A stretch of DNA of 64,000 bases. It comes from Fusicatenibacter saccharivorans. GTDB taxonomy: Bacteria > Bacillota > Clostridia > Lachnospirales > Lachnospiraceae. Every line of letters begins with the position of its first letter. Position 1 is the stretch's first letter. The notes beneath the pieces are model-generated. The model was not told the DNA's origin, did no database searches, and saw only the letters and a program-made list of their open reading frames with translations. Shown one piece after another: positions 52,799-59,470 of this stretch. Location: the NCBI RefSeq assembly GCF_027667425.1, contig NZ_JAQEGR010000005.1:1-64000 (forward strand), given 5' to 3'. A program made the translations under genes and the position numbers.

Positions 52799-54040
52799 AT
52801 GACAAGTTATGCTTTTGTATTAGATGCGAATGGGAAACAATTAGCACCGGCAAAAGAACAAAAAGCATGGTTTCTTATCCGCAAGAAACGAGCAGCATTG
52901 GTTAGTAAATATCCAATGGTAATACAATTGAAGAAAGAAATTCCAGAAAATGAAATCTGTAAAGATGAGATTCGTTGTGGAATCGATGATGGTGGGCTTC
53001 ATGTGGGTATTGCTCTGGTTCAGAAATGTAAAACGAAAAATAAAGTTGTTTTCAAAGGAACCATTGAGCAGCGCAATGATGTAAAGCATCTTATGGAAGT
53101 CAGGAGAAGCTATAGACACTATCATCGTTATCACAAAAGATATAGGCCGGCAAGATTCGACAATCGTAAATCGTCTAAAAGAAAAAAACGAATTGCTCCA
53201 AGTATCTTACAGAAACGACAAGCTATAATAAGAGTGATCCATTGGCTTAATAAGTGGATAAATATAACAAATTATTGGTTAGAAGATGTTTCTATTGATA
53301 TTCGAGCATTGACAGATGGGTATAAACCTTATCGTTGGCAATATCAAAAATCTAATAGACTGGATGAAAATATCCGTAAAGCAGCTATTCTAAGAGATGG
53401 CGGCAAGTGTATGGAATGCGGAAAATTGAATTGCAGGTTAGAAGTTCATCATATTAAACCAAGAAGACGAAATGGTTCTGACACGTTAGATAATCTAATT
53501 ACATTATGTAAAAGCTGCCATCAGAAAACGGAAGGCCAGGAAGAATTATATATGGATAGATATTTCTCTCTATTAAAATCTTCTGATCATAAAAACCTGA
53601 ATTATGCACAACATGTAATGATTGGTAAAGAGTGGCTTAGAAAACAATTGTCCAGTTTGGGAGTATTATATCTGACAAACGGCGGAGATACAGCCAATAA
53701 ACGCATTGACTGGAATATTGAGAAATCACACGCCAATGATGCTGTCTGTATTACGAATTTGCAGCCTGACACCTATGATATGAAAGAATGGACAGTGAAA
53801 CCCATGCGTAGACAAAGCAAAGCGAAAACCGACAATGTTTTAGGAATTAAGCATAGAGATTTGGTTGAGTATACATTAAAAAATGGCGAAACTCACAGAG
53901 GATATGTAACAGCACTATACCCGGAACAAAAAGCGATTAATTTTCAAAGCCCAACAAAACATTGTAAAAAAGTTAATGCGAGGAAGTGCAAATTACTATG
54001 GAAATATTCAAAAATCTATTGGTTTGAGAATGCGAGCTAA
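52799..54040 (+). CDS. iscB: IscB RNA-guided nuclease
   Basis: A 413-aa protein; ATG at 52799 with AAGGAAGG 8 nt upstream. N-terminal PLMP-like domain (AFVLDANGKQLAPA). RuvC-I with Asp63 (CGIDDGGLHVGIAL). The arginine-rich RRxRR/bridge segment is VRRSYRHYHRYHKRYRPARF. RuvC-II Glu162 (YWLEDVSID). The HNH domain has C-x2-C pairs (CMECG, CKSCH) and the triad EVHHIKPRRR...DNLITLC (His217/218, Asn232). RuvC-III is SHANDAVCI (His311, Asp314). All catalytic residues of both nuclease domains are present, so it should cut DNA guided by the RNA encoded just upstream. IscB is the ancestor group of Cas9. No transposase gene is adjacent. Confidence 0.92.
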   Translation: MTSYAFVLDANGKQLAPAKEQKAWFLIRKKRAALVSKYPMVIQLKKEIPENEICKDEIRCGIDDGGLHVGIALVQKCKTKNKVVFKGTIEQRNDVKHLMEVRRSYRHYHRYHKRYRPARFDNRKSSKRKKRIAPSILQKRQAIIRVIHWLNKWINITNYWLEDVSIDIRALTDGYKPYRWQYQKSNRLDENIRKAAILRDGGKCMECGKLNCRLEVHHIKPRRRNGSDTLDNLITLCKSCHQKTEGQEELYMDRYFSLLKSSDHKNLNYAQHVMIGKEWLRKQLSSLGVLYLTNGGDTANKRIDWNIEKSHANDAVCITNLQPDTYDMKEWTVKPMRRQSKAKTDNVLGIKHRDLVEYTLKNGETHRGYVTALYPEQKAINFQSPTKHCKKVNARKCKLLWKYSKIYWFENAS

Positions 54041-54095
54041 ACACGTTTGTCTATACTTAGACGTAATTAGTTATATTATTTCAAGGAGGTTTTTT

Positions 54096-54869
54096 ATGTT
54101 ATTAACAATCAAAACGCCGTATACCTGTATGGAATTTCAGGTTACATCCATGCAGGCACGACAACTTATCGACGAAGCATATCAGATGGCTGTTTCAACT
54201 CTGAATGAGGAGGATTCAAATAACCCGTTATTTTGTCCCCCGTTTGATCTTCCGGACGTTTCGGAATTCGATGAAGCCCCAGACAATTCAGAATTCGTTA
54301 TCGGTCCGGCAGCGAGTAAAAACATTGAAGCTTTACCAGCAGTAGAGGATCTTTTCCAGCAGGATGTACCTTTTAGCTCTGAGATTGAATATCCCGATCC
54401 ACTTTCAGAGGACCCTGCTCCGGTGGAACCTATTTCAGATCCAGATTCGCTTACCTATCCATTATCAGATGTTTTGAAAAAATTCCAACCGGAAACCGCA
54501 AAAGAAAAAGCTCCGGCAGCATCAGAAGAAGGAATTGAAGCTGCTACAAAGTCAGATGAAGATACAAAAACTGCTCCCGTTTTTTATAAGGGCATGTTGC
54601 TCATCCGGTGTCCAAAATGCGGGAATACCTGGGGTGCATGTTACCATGAAGCGATAAAGCAATGCCATTGCAAGTGTGGGAATGCAATTCCGCTGAAAGA
54701 TTTGAAAAAGGTCTTCTTAAAATGTACTTGCGGAATGGCATATAAATACATGACAAATATTGAAGAGGAGCAGTTCCGTTTTCCGTGTTATGGATGCAAA
54801 AAAGAAATCCAGCTCTTCCGGGACAAGGACGCTTATTATACCGCTGGAAGAGAAGACACTGCGGAGTGA
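54096..54869 (+). CDS. Zinc-ribbon protein with an acidic middle
   Basis: A 257-aa protein with AAGGAGGT before the ATG. Residues 1-35 are a small alpha/beta unit (TPYTCMEFQVTSMQARQLID). The middle (about 45-180) is acidic, Pro/Ser-rich and disordered. The C-terminus (about 185-245) has four cysteine pairs: CPKCG, CHCKCG, CTCG and CYGCK, i.e. two zinc ribbons. This is typical of nucleic-acid-binding or adaptor proteins on mobile elements. It lies just right of the IscB element. Confidence 0.7.
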   Translation: MLLTIKTPYTCMEFQVTSMQARQLIDEAYQMAVSTLNEEDSNNPLFCPPFDLPDVSEFDEAPDNSEFVIGPAASKNIEALPAVEDLFQQDVPFSSEIEYPDPLSEDPAPVEPISDPDSLTYPLSDVLKKFQPETAKEKAPAASEEGIEAATKSDEDTKTAPVFYKGMLLIRCPKCGNTWGACYHEAIKQCHCKCGNAIPLKDLKKVFLKCTCGMAYKYMTNIEEEQFRFPCYGCKKEIQLFRDKDAYYTAGREDTAE

Positions 54870-54937
54870 TGTTAAAAATAACAGCTTCAAATCGCCAAAA
54901 GCAATCATAAACAAATATAAAAGGCTCAGCTTTTTTT

Positions 54938-54977
54938 CGTACGTGAAAACGAATCTAAAAATTTTTTATAATACTAT
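54938..54977 (+). promoter_or_regulatory. Element promoter copy 9, upstream of tRNA-Gln
   Basis: CGTACGTGAA (54938-54947) and AATACTAT (54970-54977), 32 nt start to start, following seven Ts. The next gene downstream is the tRNA, 36 nt after AATACTAT. Confidence 0.75.
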
Positions 54978-55012
54978 GTAAAGAAGAACTTGTTGAGCCT
55001 TCTATCCATTAC

Positions 55013-55085
55013 TGGGGTATGGCCAAGCGGTAAGGCACAGCACTTTGACTGCTGAACTGTGTCGGTTCGAATCCGACTGCCCCAG
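55013..55085 (+). tRNA. tRNA-Gln (anticodon TTG)
   Basis: A complete cloverleaf: acceptor TGGGGTA / TGCCCCA, D-arm GGCCAAGCGGTAAGGC, anticodon stem CAGCA-CTTTGAC-TGCTG with anticodon TTG, T-arm GTCGGTTCGAATCCGAC, discriminator G. CCA is not encoded. It reads CAA (and CAG by wobble). It is driven by an element-type promoter, so it is element cargo rather than just an integration scar. Confidence 0.93.
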
Positions 55086-55420
55086 CTTTTCTCGCGCATC
55101 ATAAATAGTCGCAATTTCGACTACTTTAGTCTTGGCTGATACTACAATATATGATGCAGAGAATACGTTTGATTCTGTCACAAATTCAGCATTAAGCAGA
55201 AGGAAATGTAGTATTTTCATATTAAATTCCAATCAATCAGTGTATGTTGGCGTATTTTTTGCAACATAACAGCCTTTTACGCAAGACTGCAGAACAAATA
55301 TGCTGGCATAAATGCTGATACAAATGCGTTGCCATATAATATGGATGAAATTTATTTATCGAAAATGGTAATGGAATTGACTACATAGTCTTTACGCATA
55401 CAATAAAAAGGAGGCGACTT
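55086..55420. other. 335-bp gap after the tRNA
   Basis: No convincing gene. A short open stretch (55132-55266) translates to LADTTIYDAENTFDSVTNSA and onward but has no start codon and may be a remnant. A 76-aa minus-strand frame here overlaps the tRNA and is not credible. Confidence 0.4.
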
Positions 55421-56230
55421 ATGATTATTGATGTTACCTATGCATGCAATATGGGCTGTTCCCACTGCATGTCAGATTGTACTCCGGATGGACTGCATAT
55501 GCCCATACAGACCTTTCGAGATTCCTTAAACTTCCTGCAGACCTATAAGATCCCAACATGGAATTTTTCCGGCGGAGAAATGTTTGAGCATCCGCAGATC
55601 ATGGAAATTCTGGATGTTTTAGAGTTCAAATGGACCCAGCTGGCATTTAGATGTCCCATATGTTTTATCACGAATGGGCGTAAATTAGCCCGGGACAGAG
55701 AAGTATATGCAAGGGTGACGCAGTTTATCAAAAGATATGGGAATCGTTTGGTACTGATTCAGGTTACAGATGATCCGCGCTTCTATCCAGATCCACTGTC
55801 TAAACAGGAAAAATATTGGTTGAATAAGCTGGGAGCCATCATTGAGGCGGTCCCGGGAAACCCGCAGAATCCGCAGAAGTGCTTATACCCGCAAGGCCGC
55901 GCCCTTCAGAATTTTCCAAATGCTGACTGGAATGTTATAGGCCCTAAGTGTGCAAATTGCAGGCTTCTTACTTTGCAGAATGTAAACTCCATTTCTCAGA
56001 TGGTAACCTGCCTGCTCCAGCACGGTAAGGTTTGCACGCCGGTGATTGCTCCGAATGGCGGTATCAAACTGGGTGAATCGGCATTATGTCCTGAAGTGTC
56101 TAACATATATAAAAGTGAAGCGGCAATCATTCAGGACATTAGACAATGCACTTGCCAGAAATGCGAAATTGCATGGGATAACTTAAAGAAAGTTCATCCT
56201 ACTGCGTACTATCTTTGTGGAGGAAAATAG
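55421..56230 (+). CDS. Radical SAM protein
   Basis: A 269-aa protein with AAGGAGG upstream. Cys9-x3-Cys13-x2-Cys16 (YACNMGCSHCMSDC) is the radical SAM cluster motif at the very N-terminus, followed by WNFSGGEMFEHP (the SAM-binding GGE motif). The C-terminal half has cysteine clusters (CLYPQGRA, KCANCR, CTCQKCEIAW) that could hold an auxiliary Fe-S cluster, as in SPASM/Twitch enzymes. It resembles small peptide-modifying or maturase-type radical SAM enzymes; the substrate is unknown. The next gene starts 6 nt later. Confidence 0.85.
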   Translation: MIIDVTYACNMGCSHCMSDCTPDGLHMPIQTFRDSLNFLQTYKIPTWNFSGGEMFEHPQIMEILDVLEFKWTQLAFRCPICFITNGRKLARDREVYARVTQFIKRYGNRLVLIQVTDDPRFYPDPLSKQEKYWLNKLGAIIEAVPGNPQNPQKCLYPQGRALQNFPNADWNVIGPKCANCRLLTLQNVNSISQMVTCLLQHGKVCTPVIAPNGGIKLGESALCPEVSNIYKSEAAIIQDIRQCTCQKCEIAWDNLKKVHPTAYYLCGGK

Positions 56231-56236
56231 GATAAT

Positions 56237-56488
56237 ATGGGAAGTAAAATGGACATTTTTTCAAAGGTTTCAGATGACAAAATGCTGAAAATCTATCATG
56301 ATATGCTGGAAAGCAACATGATTGGTTCGAAAAGTACAATGATTAGGGCATATGCTAAAGAATTAGCAAGCGTGTATCCTTTCGAGACGAATGCACAGGC
56401 AATTGATTTGGCTGAAAAGCTGTTTTTTGAAGAGACAGCCAAAAGATTTTATGGTAGCATGGTGTCAGATAGGGAAAGACATATTTAG
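56237..56488 (+). CDS. Small helical protein after the radical SAM gene
   Basis: An 83-aa all-helical cytoplasmic protein (KMLKIYHDMLESNMIGSKST, then ETNAQAIDLAEKLFFEETAK) without cysteine. It follows the radical SAM gene closely, so it could be its partner or substrate, but it lacks an obvious core peptide. No family recognised. Confidence 0.6.
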   Translation: MGSKMDIFSKVSDDKMLKIYHDMLESNMIGSKSTMIRAYAKELASVYPFETNAQAIDLAEKLFFEETAKRFYGSMVSDRERHI

Positions 56489-56512
56489 ATTCCGGAAAGT
56501 ATAGGAGCTGCA

Positions 56513-56686
56513 ATGGGAAAGGCAAAAAGAAAAATGCGGCCGCAGCCGCCTTGGTGGTGGACGCTTGACAATGATAATTGCTGGTTCTGCAAAAACCGGA
56601 ATAATTGCGGCGGATGTAAATTGTTAAAGCAACAAAGATCAGAATCCAGAGAAAAGCGTAGAAAAAAGTACAAGGAGAATCGATGA
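56513..56686 (+). CDS. 57-aa CxxC protein
   Basis: MGKAKRKMRPQPPWWWTLDN then WCWFCKNRNNCGGCK: a Trp-rich segment with two CxxC-type pairs and a basic tail (REKRRKKYKENR). AGGAG lies 5-6 nt before the ATG. A probable zinc-binding nucleic-acid-binding protein. It overlaps the next ORF by four bases (ATGA). Confidence 0.65.
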   Translation: MGKAKRKMRPQPPWWWTLDNDNCWFCKNRNNCGGCKLLKQQRSESREKRRKKYKENR

Positions 56687-56862
56687 ATTTAAGTAAAAAG
56701 TCGGAAAAGGCTATTGATATTGCTGGTCGTATAATGAGTGCCGTCCTAAGTTCCGGCATCGACAGTGACGAAGACGGATCTATTTCAGAGGCAATAGAAG
56801 AGTTATCACTCTTAAAAAACAAATGTTCAAAAGCAAAAGGACATGCTAAAAACGAAATATAA
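56683..56862 (+). CDS. 59-aa acidic protein
   Basis: The ATG overlaps the previous stop (ATGA); AAGGAG lies 5 nt upstream. MNLSKKSEKAIDIAGRIMSA, then an Asp/Ser-rich turn and a helix. No family recognised. Confidence 0.55.
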   Translation: MNLSKKSEKAIDIAGRIMSAVLSSGIDSDEDGSISEAIEELSLLKNKCSKAKGHAKNEI

Positions 56863-56884
56863 TAATTTCAAGGAGGAATTGCAC

Positions 56885-57202
56885 ATGTATTTGGTAAAAA
56901 CAACTAACGGTGATAAAATTTTAAATTCTGCAGATGCAGTAAAAAGCATAAAGAAAGAGGATATTGAAAAAATATATTTCTTAACGGAAGTTAATTACGA
57001 TTCTGTGATTTCCAATGCTGACATAAGAGACTGTATTTATTCCTATTTGAAGGGTAAACAACTGTCTAAAGAAACCGTCGTGGACTATGTGGCCAGCGTA
57101 TTAGACGTTAAGAAAAATGAAGTTTCAAAAGTAATTACTGCAATGAAGCGTGAAAAGATTATCTATGTTGAGAGAGATTATGGCAGTATAGGCATTGACT
57201 AA
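56885..57202 (+). CDS. Winged-helix-like small protein
   Basis: A 105-aa protein with AAGGAGG before the ATG at 56885. The C-terminal two thirds read like a winged helix: YLKGKQLSKETVVDYVASVL, then DVKKNEVSKVITAMKREKII and a YVERDYG wing. A regulator or DNA-binding role is plausible. N-terminal KTTNGDKILNSADAVKSI may be a beta unit. Confidence 0.6.
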   Translation: MYLVKTTNGDKILNSADAVKSIKKEDIEKIYFLTEVNYDSVISNADIRDCIYSYLKGKQLSKETVVDYVASVLDVKKNEVSKVITAMKREKIIYVERDYGSIGID

Positions 57203-57220
57203 ATTTGCCTTCTAAAGGAA

Positions 57221-57535
57221 GTGATTTTTATCAAGAAAAGCGATAAAGTAAGAATCATTCAATGGTATATAGCAGATCGTATCTATACGGAGAAAAATTT
57301 CAAAGAGATCCATGATCTGAAGCAGCTTGAGGAACTCGTCAGAACGGAAAAGAATATCTGGGGACTACGTTCAAGATGTAATCAGTGCATTTCTTCCAAT
57401 ACAGACTATTCTAAAAGATGTTTGGGTTGCACCGGATCTTACACCGGCGGACGCTCCGAAAAATCCGTAGATAACTATAAATTTTGCTATAGCTATTGGA
57501 AAAAATTTGCAGAAAGAGGTGAATCTAATGAATAA
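57221..57535 (+). CDS. Cys-rich small protein, start uncertain
   Basis: About 104 aa. GTG at 57221 directly follows AAGGAA, which leaves no spacing; a start a few codons later (ATC at 57230) is possible. Contains CNQCISSNTDYSKRCLGCTG, a CxxC...CxxC zinc-type module, and a Tyr/Trp-rich end. Overlaps the next ORF by 8 nt. Confidence 0.55.
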   Translation: MIFIKKSDKVRIIQWYIADRIYTEKNFKEIHDLKQLEELVRTEKNIWGLRSRCNQCISSNTDYSKRCLGCTGSYTGGRSEKSVDNYKFCYSYWKKFAERGESNE

Positions 57536-57698
57536 TAAGCGTGCATCAATAGAGCTGATTGATGAGATGGCGAAAGTCAAAGACGACTTCAAAATTTTGC
57601 CTAAAGACATAATTGAAAGTATGCTGGAAGATATGACTGCCGAAGAAAAGGACATGTTGCTGCGGCTGTATATCTTTGGAACAAATATTGATCAGTAA
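57528..57698 (+). CDS. 56-aa protein with the LPxDIIE motif
   Basis: The ATG at 57528 has AAGAGGTG upstream. It contains DFKILPKDIIESMLEDMTAE then DMLLRLYIFG. The same 30-residue pattern opens the ImmA/IrrE-like protein at 58485 (YFQFLPSDIIENILKDLT...LLELYI), so this is a free-standing paralogue of that N-terminal segment. Confidence 0.6.
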   Translation: MNNKRASIELIDEMAKVKDDFKILPKDIIESMLEDMTAEEKDMLLRLYIFGTNIDQ

Positions 57699-57757
57699 AC
57701 CAGAGGCAATTCTTACGTTAAATGAGGGTGATCTAAATTAAACGAGCGATAATTTTT

Positions 57758-57922
57758 ATGGAAGTTATTTGTGACCAGTGCGGCGGGGTTGTATCGAGAT
57801 ATTACAACACCAGCAAAGATGTGAGTACCCTAAAGAAAATGGTCAAAAATTGGGCATATGACGAAAAATATGGCAATCTTTGCCCGGAGTGTCTGAAAAA
57901 GTTAAGAAAGGAAGCACAGTAA
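57758..57922 (+). CDS. 54-aa zinc-ribbon protein
   Basis: MEVICDQCGGVVSRYYN then NLCPECLKKLRKEAQ: two CxxC pairs, a classic small zinc ribbon. The ribosome-binding site is poor. It ends 1 nt before the next gene's ATG. Confidence 0.6.
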   Translation: MEVICDQCGGVVSRYYNTSKDVSTLKKMVKNWAYDEKYGNLCPECLKKLRKEAQ

Positions 57923-57923
57923 A

Positions 57924-58169
57924 ATGGAAAAGCTGAAATTATATACCGTCACAAAGCCTAGTTCTGATGGTACTTTCGTGACTGGAGACATTATCTGGCT
58001 TTCTGCGAATGGAGATCTGAATAGCTGCAAAGGAAAGGGTTGGCTCTCAAAGGCAGAATGGGACGCTTCTGGAACCAATGACTTTGAAGTCGAGCCTTGC
58101 AAGACACACTATTTAGATGTCTCACGATGGAGCGAAACGGTCAGAGAAGTAGAAAACATTTCTAAATAA
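57924..58169 (+). CDS. Small protein, first of a tandem pair
   Basis: An 81-aa protein. LYTVTKPSSDGTFVTGDIIW and NDFEVEPCKTHYLDV are shared with the next ORF (LYTVTKASSD...GDLIWLS; NDFQVEPCEKFYL). About 40% identity over 60 residues by eye. Probably a small beta-barrel. No family recognised. Confidence 0.65.
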   Translation: MEKLKLYTVTKPSSDGTFVTGDIIWLSANGDLNSCKGKGWLSKAEWDASGTNDFEVEPCKTHYLDVSRWSETVREVENISK

Positions 58170-58191
58170 GATTACAAATGGAGATAGACAA

Positions 58192-58476
58192 ATGGAAAGG
58201 AATAAATTGTATACGGTTACAAAAGCCAGTTCTGATAATGTAATTAGACTTGGAGATTTGATTTGGTTATCTGAAGATGACGTTTTACATAGCATTATGT
58301 ATATGGGAACATGTTTAAGGAAAAATTGGGATATTCCTGGTCAAAATGATTTCCAAGTAGAACCTTGTGAAAAGTTTTATCTTGGTGAGTACGATGGTTT
58401 ACCTATGCCCATTAGAAATAAAAATTATATTGTGACTGATGAAAAAATAATAGAGAAAGCGCAAAAGCTATACTGA
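58192..58476 (+). CDS. Small protein, second of a tandem pair
   Basis: A 94-aa paralogue of the preceding protein (same YTVTKxSSD start, IWLS strand, WDxxGxNDFxVEPC core) with a longer C-terminal helix (DEKIIEKAQKLY). Both carry one conserved Cys in VEPC. Confidence 0.65.
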   Translation: MERNKLYTVTKASSDNVIRLGDLIWLSEDDVLHSIMYMGTCLRKNWDIPGQNDFQVEPCEKFYLGEYDGLPMPIRNKNYIVTDEKIIEKAQKLY

Positions 58477-58484
58477 TTAATGAA

Positions 58485-59159
58485 ATGAAAGACGTAAAGA
58501 AATATTTTCAGTTTTTACCATCGGACATAATTGAAAATATTTTAAAAGATTTAACCTTGACTAAAAAAGAGGTATTGCTGGAATTGTATATACACGAAAA
58601 GGAAAAAGCAAAAATGACGGATTATATAAGAAATATGATCAATTCTTTGGCCGAAGATATTTTAGATATATATAAAATCGGTTTCCGAGTTGATGATATA
58701 AACGATTTGGTTCAGAAACTGGGCGGATCTATCCAAATGAAAAAAGATTTTTCCTATGCTTCACTCGAAAAAAATGGAGATGGTTTTAAAATAATTGTAT
58801 CTTCATATCAAGATGAACAGAGAAAACGTTTTGCTATCGCGCAAGAATTAGGGCATCTTTTTCTGCATATGGGGTACAAAACAAATGCTGAAATTTGGGA
58901 AAAACAAGCTGATAAAGTTCCGTTTCAAGAAAAAGATCCAGAAAAGGTGCGGCAGGCAAATGAGTTTGCAGCTGCTCTTTTAATGCCGCGATATATTTTT
59001 TTCCTTACTTTGGAAGCAGCGTCGGACATTGCAGAATCTGGAAAAAGAACTATTCATATGCAGGCAGTGGCGGACTTCTTCAATGTGTCGCTGAGTGCGG
59101 CATATACTCGAGCAAAGATTTTGGGATTATCTGAAAGAGCTTATTATGAGATGTCGTAA
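58485..59159 (+). CDS. ImmA/IrrE-like protein with altered HEXXH
   Basis: A 224-aa protein. Residues 9-36 carry the LPSDIIENILKDLT segment shared with the 57528 ORF. Residues about 66-200 have the ImmA/IrrE (COG2856) layout: FRVDDINDLVQKLGG, IVSSYQDEQRKRFAIA, QELGHLFLHMGY, and the later QANEFAAALLMP with the third ligand Glu. The zinc motif reads QELGH (120-124) instead of HELGH, so the first zinc His is replaced by Gln and protease activity is doubtful. The stop codon lies in the left end of an IS605 remnant, so the C-terminus may have been trimmed. Confidence 0.8.
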   Translation: MKDVKKYFQFLPSDIIENILKDLTLTKKEVLLELYIHEKEKAKMTDYIRNMINSLAEDILDIYKIGFRVDDINDLVQKLGGSIQMKKDFSYASLEKNGDGFKIIVSSYQDEQRKRFAIAQELGHLFLHMGYKTNAEIWEKQADKVPFQEKDPEKVRQANEFAAALLMPRYIFFLTLEAASDIAESGKRTIHMQAVADFFNVSLSAAYTRAKILGLSERAYYEMS

Positions 59160-59300
59160 AACCTCTGGCTTTAGCATGGTGATATAAGATATAACCATCG
59201 AATTTACGCAGTAATGAAACCGGAAAACTCAACAATAATAGAAGGGCAAGCAGGACTAACGCAAAAAGAAATCAAATTCAGAATAAAAATGGGCAGGAAC
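59154..59300 (+). mobile_element. Internally deleted IS200/IS605 remnant
   Basis: 59154-59214 matches the left end of the IS at 47416-47480 (GTCGTAAAACC, then GATATAAGA, then CATCGAATTTACGC). 59253-59292 matches the tnpA/tnpB junction (GACTAACGCAAAAAGAAATC against GGCTAATGCAAAAAGGGATC). The tnpA body is deleted, leaving a MITE-like relic. Confidence 0.75.
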
Positions 59301-59330
59301 GGCATCTCAACGATTATAATAGAATTCCAC

Positions 59331-59367
59331 AAACGATCCGCAGTTTTATGCGGGTCGTTTTGTTTTT
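59331..59367 (+). terminator. Terminator
   Basis: AAACGATCCGCA / TGCGGGTCGTTTT stem then a T-run. Confidence 0.8.
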
Positions 59368-59379
59368 TACCCTTTCTAT

Positions 59380-59470
59380 AATTCTATATTTATCAGATCA
59401 ATATAACGAAAGGAGCATACGAAAAAATAACGATCTGAAATATCAATTTGTCAATGAAAGGATAATAATC
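59380..59470 (+). promoter_or_regulatory. Conserved leader, copy B
   Basis: AATTCTAT (59380-59387) opens a leader homologous to 21377-21468. CAGATC (59394-59399) and GATCTG (59432-59437) enclose AACGAAAGGAGCATACGAAA; GATCTGAAATATCA and TTGTCAATGAAAGG follow. Confidence 0.55.

Noticed and set aside
53976..54095. Longer start for the zinc-ribbon gene at 54096
   Set aside because: It would overlap the end of iscB and the IscB right-end region; the ATG at 54096 has a perfect AAGGAGGT.
55002..55232. Minus-strand 76-aa open frame
   Set aside because: Its 3' end lies antisense to the tRNA-Gln gene and it has no ribosome-binding site.
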